In this document: positions 41,606-46,616 of the stretch, one piece after another | Layout of the letters: each line of letters starts with the position of its first letter | Position numbering within the stretch: the stretch's first letter is position 1 | Source: Candidatus Levyibacteriota bacterium | Lineage (GTDB): Bacteria > Patescibacteriota > Microgenomatia > Levybacterales > UBA12049 | Direction: 5' to 3' | DNA: 46,616 nucleotides | NCBI GenBank assembly: GCA_018061205.1 | Contig: JAGOUP010000001.1 | Location: 1 to 46,616, forward strand | Position numbers and translations under genes: made by a program | The notes under the pieces: model-generated | What the model saw: only the letters and a program-made list of their open reading frames with translations | Database searches by the model: none | Told to the model about the DNA's origin: nothing

Positions 41606-42742
41606 ATGAAAATCGGTAAATTAATCAAACAACCCACAGGATATAACGCATTTATTCCAGATAAATTTCCTCCAGTACCACCAATCAGTTTAAATGCCAA
41701 AACGCAGCAACTACATGCTAAAGCGGCCCTTATGGTAGGAAAATTAGATGGCATAACCCAATTATTGCCCGACCTTGATTTCTTTATTTTCATGTATATT
41801 AGAAAAGAAGCATCAAGATCAAGTGAAATAGAAGGAACAAGAGCAACAATGATAGATGTTATTAAGACAGAAGCAGAGATAGATAATAAGTTACCTGAAG
41901 ATGTCGATAGAATTTTACACTACATAAAAGCCATGAATTATGGATTAAAAAGGATTGAAGACTTACCTCTTTCTTTACGATTTATTCGTGAAGTTCATAA
42001 AGTTCTTTTGGAGGGGACTATTGATGCACCTGGTAAAACGCCAGGAGAATTTCGTAAATCTCAGAATTGGATAGGAGGAGGTTCTCCAAATACTGCTAAA
42101 TTTGTTCCTCCGCCTCCCATAGAAATGACACAGTCTTTGGGTGAGTTAGAAAAATTTCTTTATTCAGAAGATGAATATCCACCGTTGATTAAGGCAGCTC
42201 TGGTTCATGCACAATTTGAGACCGTTCATCCATTTCTTGATGGGAATGGTAGAACAGGAAGATTATTAACAACATTTTACTTATGCAAATTGGGTATTCT
42301 TGAAAGACCTGTTTTATATTTGTCTGATTATTTTTTAAATAATCAGCAAGCATATTATGATGCTCTTAATACATATCATAGTGAGAACGGTGCTGTTGCA
42401 ATTTGGTTAGATTTTTTCCTTGATGGAATAGCAATTATTGCAGCAGAAGCAGTTGAAGTATCAAAAAAAATTAATGATTTAAGTAAAAAAGACACAATAA
42501 AAATTCAATCTCTTGGTAGGCGTACAAAAACAGGAATGACTGTACTCGAAAATCTGTACAAGTTACCAATTATTAGTGTACGGAAAGTTGAAGAATGGAC
42601 AGGTCTTTCTCGAACCCAAGCAAACGAGTTAGTCCAAAAATTTGTAGAATTGAATATATTAGAGCAAAGAGATAAAGAAGTAGAGTATGGGCGTGAATTT
42701 CGATATAAAGACTATTTGAAGTTATTTACTGACGAGCTTTAA
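41606..42742 (+). CDS. Fic-domain protein with inhibitory helix and C-terminal winged helix
   Basis: Predicted AMP-transferase (AMPylator). The Fic core HPFLDGNGRTGR at 208-219 is complete. The inhibitory motif (S/T)xxxE(G/N) is present N-terminally as Ser72-x3-Glu76-Gly77 (class II arrangement), so the enzyme should be autoinhibited. The last 75 residues (GMTVLENLYKLPIISVRKVEEW, then TGLSRTQANELVQKFVELNIL) form a winged-helix-like DNA-binding domain. 378 aa. It is preceded by a consensus promoter full of inverted half-sites, so it may repress itself. No antitoxin gene is adjacent, in keeping with class II Fic proteins. Confidence 0.92.
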   Translation: MKIGKLIKQPTGYNAFIPDKFPPVPPISLNAKTQQLHAKAALMVGKLDGITQLLPDLDFFIFMYIRKEASRSSEIEGTRATMIDVIKTEAEIDNKLPEDVDRILHYIKAMNYGLKRIEDLPLSLRFIREVHKVLLEGTIDAPGKTPGEFRKSQNWIGGGSPNTAKFVPPPPIEMTQSLGELEKFLYSEDEYPPLIKAALVHAQFETVHPFLDGNGRTGRLLTTFYLCKLGILERPVLYLSDYFLNNQQAYYDALNTYHSENGAVAIWLDFFLDGIAIIAAEAVEVSKKINDLSKKDTIKIQSLGRRTKTGMTVLENLYKLPIISVRKVEEWTGLSRTQANELVQKFVELNILEQRDKEVEYGREFRYKDYLKLFTDEL

Positions 42743-42789
42743 GTATTTTATTTTTGTTATAAGCGCTTAATCTCTTTCTTTTGTTTTTG

Positions 42790-42854
42790 GTATACTCTTC
42801 TTAAATCGTCCAACCATTTAATAATTTTTTCGAACTGTGTGTTCGTCGGGGAGC
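42790..42854 (+). other. Possible small transcribed element with hairpin and GGGGAGC
   Basis: A TGGTATACT -10-like box at about 42786-42794 faces no plus-strand gene. CGAAC/GTTCG forms a 5-bp hairpin (about 42832-42846), followed by GGGGAGC (42848-42854). Third GGGGAGC site of the accessory zone. A small RNA is only a guess. Confidence 0.3.
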
Positions 42855-42863
42855 TTATTTGTT

Positions 42864-43244
42864 TTATTTCCTAAGAAGCTGATTGTAGTGAGCAAAAACC
42901 TCATTCATATCTAAATCTCCCACGTCAGCGTTTTTAGCATACTTCTTTACTTCCTCATAGTCTTTAAGATTCCAATTATTTTTCATCTGTAACGTAAAGA
43001 TTTTTCCTTTAAATACTGCATACAATATATTTTTGTTATAAAACATCGCATTCCAATCAGGTTTTAAATTTTTTGATATCATTTCTACAACATCATCTAT
43101 TTGCTCATCTTTAATTTTCAATATAAAAATGTGCCAAAAGCCCATCCCGTCTGCTCTTTTCTCAACAATAACTTTATGATGGGTATAGTTATTTAAAATT
43201 GTTGGATCTTCAAAGCTTTCTGATTCAGTAAAACCGTAAAACAT
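42864..43244 (-). CDS. Uncharacterised 126-aa protein (family A paralogue)
   Basis: Shares block order with the protein at 40114: KADG-to-HIFILKIKDEQIDDVVEMISKNL, then KPDWNAMFYNKNILYAVF and a C-terminal AKNADVGDLDMNEVFAHYNQ. Soluble. It begins 5 nt after the end of the EamA transporter on the same strand, so is likely cotranscribed with it. Family function unknown. Confidence 0.72.
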   Translation of the reverse strand: MFYGFTESESFEDPTILNNYTHHKVIVEKRADGMGFWHIFILKIKDEQIDDVVEMISKNLKPDWNAMFYNKNILYAVFKGKIFTLQMKNNWNLKDYEEVKKYAKNADVGDLDMNEVFAHYNQLLRK

Positions 43245-43248
43245 AAGA

Positions 43249-44163
43249 TTATTTTCCTTCTTTTTTCAAAGGATAAATGCTTGTAAGATAAAAACTTACT
43301 CCAATAATCAACGTTGCTATAAAAAGTAATGGTGTTACTTTTTCTCCAAGCAGCGGTATAGCAACCAATGCCGCACTGATGGGAGCGATATATGTGGCAG
43401 AAGATACGATAAAAGATGTTGTATATTTTGTAGCCCATGCATAGAGAAATATGACAGCGACACAAGAAATTGTTCCTAACAAAATAATACTAATGATGGA
43501 TTCTGGGAAAATATGTCTTGGAGGGAAAGTGCCATTTTGGAATTCTAAAAAAACAAATGGCACACTGATCAGAAAATTTGTGAGACATGCATACATCGTA
43601 ATAGTTACTGGGGAATATTTTGTAACAAATACTTTGGAGGCCACCAAATAACATCCCCAAAAGATAACAGCAAGAAGTACTAATAAATTTCCTTGGAATG
43701 TGCCAAATGATAATTGCGTTACCGCCGAAGTACTAAAAAACGATTGAGCAATAATAATAGTCCCTCCAATAAGGCCTAATGCTACGCCTATTATTTCAAA
43801 TAGATGAAATTTCTGACGAAACTGAATTGTCGAAAGAAGTAACACAACAATTGGAGTAAAAAAATAGAGTATTTGTGCAACAATGACCGTTGTGTATTTA
43901 ATACCAATAGTAATTGCCAGGCTATTTCCCGCTATAAATAGTAATGCCCAAAAAAGTATTTTCAAATCTTTCTTCTCGATTTTGTATTGTTTCGTTATCA
44001 AAACAATTGGTATCAAAATCGCACTTGCCAAAAGATAATCCAACATAAAAGTAGCAATTGGAGAAAAACTTTTGAACGCAAATTTGAGAAACACACCACC
44101 AACACTCCCTAGTATTGCGGCCAGAATAATAGTCGCTATTGCCATGTTTGCATGTGATTTCAT
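43249..44163 (-). CDS. EamA/DMT-family transporter
   Basis: 304-aa membrane protein with about 10 hydrophobic helices in two halves (EamA repeats), as in drug/metabolite exporters of the DMT superfamily; SVGGVFLKFAFKSFSP opens repeat 1 and GCYLVASKVFVTKYSPV opens repeat 2. Short basic C-terminus KKEGK. The promoter TGTTATACT on the minus strand (44171-44179) ends 7 nt before the ATG and faces the RidA promoter. The substrate is unknown. Confidence 0.88.
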   Translation of the reverse strand: MKSHANMAIATIILAAILGSVGGVFLKFAFKSFSPIATFMLDYLLASAILIPIVLITKQYKIEKKDLKILFWALLFIAGNSLAITIGIKYTTVIVAQILYFFTPIVVLLLSTIQFRQKFHLFEIIGVALGLIGGTIIIAQSFFSTSAVTQLSFGTFQGNLLVLLAVIFWGCYLVASKVFVTKYSPVTITMYACLTNFLISVPFVFLEFQNGTFPPRHIFPESIISIILLGTISCVAVIFLYAWATKYTTSFIVSSATYIAPISAALVAIPLLGEKVTPLLFIATLIIGVSFYLTSIYPLKKEGK

Positions 44164-44170
44164 TATTTTT

Positions 44171-44201
44171 AGTATAACATCTTCTCTTATGGTGCTATAA
44201 T
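44171..44201. promoter_or_regulatory. Divergent promoters of the EamA and RidA genes
   Basis: Minus-strand TGTTATACT (44171-44179) and plus-strand TGCTATAAT (44193-44201), each ending 6-7 nt before its start codon, in a 44-nt gap. Confidence 0.65.
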
Positions 44202-44207
44202 CATCTT

Positions 44208-44543
44208 ATGGTATTACCATTTTCTCCATCTATCTCCAAAAACGGCTTTGTATTTATTTCCGGACAAATTCATCTTAAAGATGGAAAACTTTTAGAAGGA
44301 ACTATTGAAGAACAAACGCACCAGATAATGAAAAATCTTCAAGCTCTTTTAGAAAAAGAGGGAGTATCGTTCAAAGATGTAGTAAAAACAACTATCTATA
44401 CCACGGATCTATCTTTATATGAAAAGGTAAATGAAGTATATATCAGTTACTTCTCTGAAAATCCACCTGCAAGAGAAATGGTAGGCGTCAAAGAACTTCC
44501 TCTTGGAGCAACATTGGAAATAAGCATGATCGCAGCTAAATAA
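44208..44543 (+). CDS. RidA-family protein
   Basis: Probable enamine/imine deaminase that clears reactive 2-aminoacrylate-type intermediates. VFISGQIHL (15-23), TIEEQTHQIMKNLQALL and the active-site strand PPAREMVGVKELPLGATLEI with Arg89 and Glu104 match RidA. 111 aa, slightly short N-terminally (typical 125). It has its own TGCTATAAT promoter. Its trimeric form and exact substrate are family knowledge only. Confidence 0.88.
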   Translation: MVLPFSPSISKNGFVFISGQIHLKDGKLLEGTIEEQTHQIMKNLQALLEKEGVSFKDVVKTTIYTTDLSLYEKVNEVYISYFSENPPAREMVGVKELPLGATLEISMIAAK

Positions 44544-44619
44544 ATATATCTCTAAAGGTCTCCTCTGTTTCAATAAAATGCGTTCTAAGTGTTCAAACGC
44601 TGGGAGTAAATTCTTCTTC

Positions 44620-44628
44620 TGATATAAT
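44620..44628 (+). promoter_or_regulatory. Extended -10 (TGATATAAT)
   Basis: Ends 6 nt before ATG 44635. Confidence 0.65.
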
Positions 44629-44634
44629 TGCCTC

Positions 44635-45393
44635 ATGCAACCTACCTCATACGAAGAAGTAAATTCACTAATTCAACTTCTCCTATCACAAATCAAAGAT
44701 ATTCTTGGTGAAAAAATGATTGGATTGTATCTCTATGGTTCTTTAGTAACGGGTGATTTTGATATAAAGATTAGTGATATTGATCTCCTCTGTGCAGTTT
44801 CATCAGATGTTGATTCTCATGAGTTTGAAAAACTGAAACAAATGCATGAAGACTTTGCGAAAACTCATAAAGCATGGAACGATAGGATTGAAGTGCAATA
44901 TCTCTCTATAGATGGATTAAAAACATTTAAATCAAGAACGACAAAGATGGTAGATATTAGTCCTGGTGAGCCAATTCATATACTAGATGCTGGAAAAGAA
45001 TGGTTAGTGAATTGGTATATGGTACAAGAAAAAGGCCTAACATTATTTGGTGCTTCTTCGAAAACTATAATTGATCCAATTTCAAAAGATGAATTTATTG
45101 AAACGGTTAGAGAACATACTAAAATATGGAGGACAAAGGATATACCAAAACGAAGAGGCTCTCAAGCCTATGCTATTTTAACGTTGTGTCGTGCATACTA
45201 TACATTGAAACATGGTGAACAAGTTCCAAAAAGAGAAGCTGCTGTTTTTATACAAAAAGAATTCCCTGAATGGAAAAGTCTAATAGACGATGCGCTACAA
45301 TGGCGTGATGAACAGTGGAAAACTCAAGCTGAAGATGAAACAGTTTATCCCCAAACAGTAAAATTTGTTAATTTTATGATTGATCAGATATAA
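44635..45393 (+). CDS. ANT/AadA-like nucleotidyltransferase
   Basis: Nucleotidyltransferase fold with LYGSLVTGDF and Asp48-x-Asp50 in SDIDLL (metal ligands), then a C-terminal DUF4111-like helical part (RRGSQAYAILTLCRAYYTLKHGEQVPKREAA). Length 252 aa and domain order match aminoglycoside (3'')/(9)-adenylyltransferases such as AadA. Whether the substrate is a drug is unknown; spectinomycin/streptomycin modification is one possibility. Single gene with its own -10 box, next to a GNAT gene. Confidence 0.85.
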   Translation: MQPTSYEEVNSLIQLLLSQIKDILGEKMIGLYLYGSLVTGDFDIKISDIDLLCAVSSDVDSHEFEKLKQMHEDFAKTHKAWNDRIEVQYLSIDGLKTFKSRTTKMVDISPGEPIHILDAGKEWLVNWYMVQEKGLTLFGASSKTIIDPISKDEFIETVREHTKIWRTKDIPKRRGSQAYAILTLCRAYYTLKHGEQVPKREAAVFIQKEFPEWKSLIDDALQWRDEQWKTQAEDETVYPQTVKFVNFMIDQI

Positions 45394-45394
45394 T
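45389..45394 (+). promoter_or_regulatory. -10 (TATAAT) of the GNAT gene
   Basis: Overlaps the last codons of the upstream gene (stop at 45391-45393) and ends 6 nt before ATG 45401; supports 45401 over the frame start at 45380. Confidence 0.6.
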
Positions 45395-45400
45395 TCTAGT

Positions 45401-45823
45401 ATGAACATTCAAGTACTAGAACAAAAATCAGAAGAGATGAAAGCTTTTGATAAGCATGAATGGAAAGCATATGATCAAGAACACTTTGGGCATGTAATAG
45501 TCTGGGATACCAAAACGTATTTCCTTAAAGCAGAAGATGAAACAGGAATACTCGGTACGCTTGAGGTTAAAGTAGAGGGAGGAGTTGGTAAAATAAATAC
45601 TCTTCTCGTTGGAAAAGGTAATCAACGAAAAGGGGTGGGAAAAGCACTTATGGAAAAGGCGGAAGAAATAACTAAGCAGCAAAATGGACATAAACTTTTT
45701 TTGATGACAGGAAAAGGATGGGAAGCAATAAAGTTTTATGAAACAATGGGATTTGAAAAGACTGCTGAAGTAAACAATCACTACTTTAATACCGATTTTA
45801 TAGAGTTAACAAAGTTTATTTAA
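45401..45823 (+). CDS. GNAT-family N-acetyltransferase
   Basis: Acetyl-CoA-dependent acetyltransferase of 140 aa. Motif A is INTLLVGKGNQRKGVGKALMEKAEE (residues 65-89; R-K-G-V-G pyrophosphate loop), with motif B GWEAIKFYETMGFEKTAEVNNHY. The substrate (drug, amine or protein) is not predictable. Neighbouring ANT- and APH-like genes make a resistance-type role thinkable. Convergent 4-nt overlap with the next gene. Confidence 0.88.
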   Translation: MNIQVLEQKSEEMKAFDKHEWKAYDQEHFGHVIVWDTKTYFLKAEDETGILGTLEVKVEGGVGKINTLLVGKGNQRKGVGKALMEKAEEITKQQNGHKLFLMTGKGWEAIKFYETMGFEKTAEVNNHYFNTDFIELTKFI

Positions 45824-46584
45824 AATAATCTGCTATTCTTGAAATAGTGACTCCAATCTTCTTCTTGAAACTCATTTAATACCATACAAATATCTATGCC
45901 AAAATCGTTTTGAATGTATATCCATACACACTTTATTTCAGATACATCTATCGCTTCAGGGAATAATTGCTTAAAGTCCTTATATTTTGCTTCTACTTGT
46001 AAATCTATTTGTATAAGAGGAGTAGAAGACTTAGGGAAAGAAACAATTTCGATTTTTGGTCTACGAGTAAGATTATAATCAACCATATTACTTTCAATCT
46101 CCTCTTTTGTACTAGGAAGAATAAAATCCCACGGCTCATCTGCTAATTTTTTGGGGAAAGTATGATAGAGACAAGTATCCTTTAATTTTTCTCGCAGTTC
46201 CAGAATTTTGGGATGAATGCCTTCGAAATAGGGAAGATTAAAACCAGTATGGTCTATCATTTCTAATGACAAATCTTTAGCTCTTTTGAGATAATCATCT
46301 AAACTAATATGCTGATATGCATGAGGACTTTTCTTTTCAGTACCAGTGGTATTTATAATATCTACAGAAAATGAAGAGCCATCACTAAATTTAAAATGCA
46401 CTTGTGGAATCTGTATGTCTGAAAAAGAAAATCTTGTTGAGGGGATATATATACTTTCTGAAAGATGTAGTTTTACTTCTTCATTTTCTATAGTTCCTAG
46501 ATGAGAAAAGTAGTCCAAAAAAGATTTAGTAAATTCTTCATTTTTGTTTGGCAGTATATATTGCACTTCTACTAAATATTTCAT
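45820..46584 (-). CDS. Uncharacterised 254-aa protein (paralogue 2)
   Basis: Homologue of 34303-35064 over its full length, including HTGFNLPYFEGIHP, LYHTFPKKLADEPWDFILPSTKEE and IQNDFGIDICMVLNEF. It is transcribed alone from TGTTATACT (46595-46603), 10 nt before the ATG, whereas paralogue 1 is coupled to an APH-like kinase. It lies near the right edge of the accessory zone. The family is unassigned. Confidence 0.8.
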   Translation of the reverse strand: MKYLVEVQYILPNKNEEFTKSFLDYFSHLGTIENEEVKLHLSESIYIPSTRFSFSDIQIPQVHFKFSDGSSFSVDIINTTGTEKKSPHAYQHISLDDYLKRAKDLSLEMIDHTGFNLPYFEGIHPKILELREKLKDTCLYHTFPKKLADEPWDFILPSTKEEIESNMVDYNLTRRPKIEIVSFPKSSTPLIQIDLQVEAKYKDFKQLFPEAIDVSEIKCVWIYIQNDFGIDICMVLNEFQEEDWSHYFKNSRLF

Positions 46585-46594
46585 TGTTACGTGT

Positions 46595-46603
46595 AGTATA
46601 ACA
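46595..46603 (-). promoter_or_regulatory. Extended -10 (TGTTATACT) of paralogue 2
   Basis: Minus strand, 10 nt before ATG 46584. Confidence 0.6.
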
Positions 46604-46616
46604 CCTTCTTCTATAG

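Noticed and set aside
41606..42742. Fic/Doc toxin-antitoxin pair
   Set aside because: No small antitoxin gene adjoins; the inhibitory motif is within the protein itself.
32662..46616. Integron-type cassette array
   Set aside because: Genes lie on both strands, have their own promoters, and no attC-like sites or integrase could be recognised.
1..46616. CRISPR array
   Set aside because: The repeats are dispersed, palindromic and not regularly spaced; the heptamer tracts have no spacers and there are no cas genes.
1..46616. Alternative genetic code with TGA as glycine
   Set aside because: TGA ends guaA, rpoD-region and pur genes at the expected C-termini and is absent inside conserved domains.

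Overview
AT-rich bacterial chromosome segment, most likely from a Candidate Phyla Radiation (Patescibacteria) genome. The signs are densely packed genes with ATGA-type overlaps, a TraG/VirB4-type ATPase with an N-terminal anchor next to a Pro/Ser-rich protein, an archaeal-type NMN adenylyltransferase, many short dispersed palindromic repeats that also sit inside genes, and -10 boxes placed only about 5-10 nt before start codons. TGA is used as a stop (for example at the end of guaA), so the TGA=Gly code of Gracilibacteria does not apply. The phylum assignment is inference.

Layout. 1-3.7 kb: cob(I)alamin adenosyltransferase, a disordered protein and the membrane ATPase. 3.8 kb: tRNA-Ile with a UAU anticodon. 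3.8-11.4 kb: 2-hydroxyacid dehydrogenase, guaB, adenosine deaminase, guaA-nadM, a PfkB kinase and an alpha/beta hydrolase. 11.6-27.2 kb, all on the minus strand: a purine block transcribed purA, HAD phosphatase, maf, purB, purK, purE, purC, purF-purN fusion, purD, purSL, purQ, purM. 27.4-32.7 kb: dnaG-rpoD, then thiL and a GT-B-like protein on the opposite strand. 32.7-46.6 kb: an accessory zone of small, mostly singly transcribed genes on both strands (tRNA-Asn, four-helix-bundle protein, cupin, APH-like kinase, two PPOX-fold proteins, HExxH membrane protein, NTF2-like, P1/NylC-like peptidase, MFS, two NUDIX, Fic, EamA, RidA, ANT-like nucleotidyltransferase, GNAT). Two homologous genes of unknown function (253 and 254 aa) lie near its two ends.

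The purine genes give PRPP to AICAR plus both branches from IMP to AMP (purA, purB) and GMP (guaB, guaA). Only purH is not seen here. PurF and PurN are one polypeptide, and PurL carries a PurS-like N-terminal region while PurQ stays separate. Repeats have inserted in frame into purK and purD, supply the C-terminus of purC, and appear to supply the N-terminal leader of PurF.

The most notable signals are: (i) the PurF-PurN fusion inside a nearly complete pathway; (ii) repeat-derived peptides inside essential enzymes; (iii) a near-uniform leaderless promoter layout; (iv) four phased TGTTAGG half-sites around a consensus promoter before a Fic gene, which is also one of the few genes here with a clear Shine-Dalgarno; (v) an IMP dehydrogenase without its CBS module; (vi) an accessory zone rich in drug-resistance-like folds with internal duplications. 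No gene-free stretch exceeds 300 nt.
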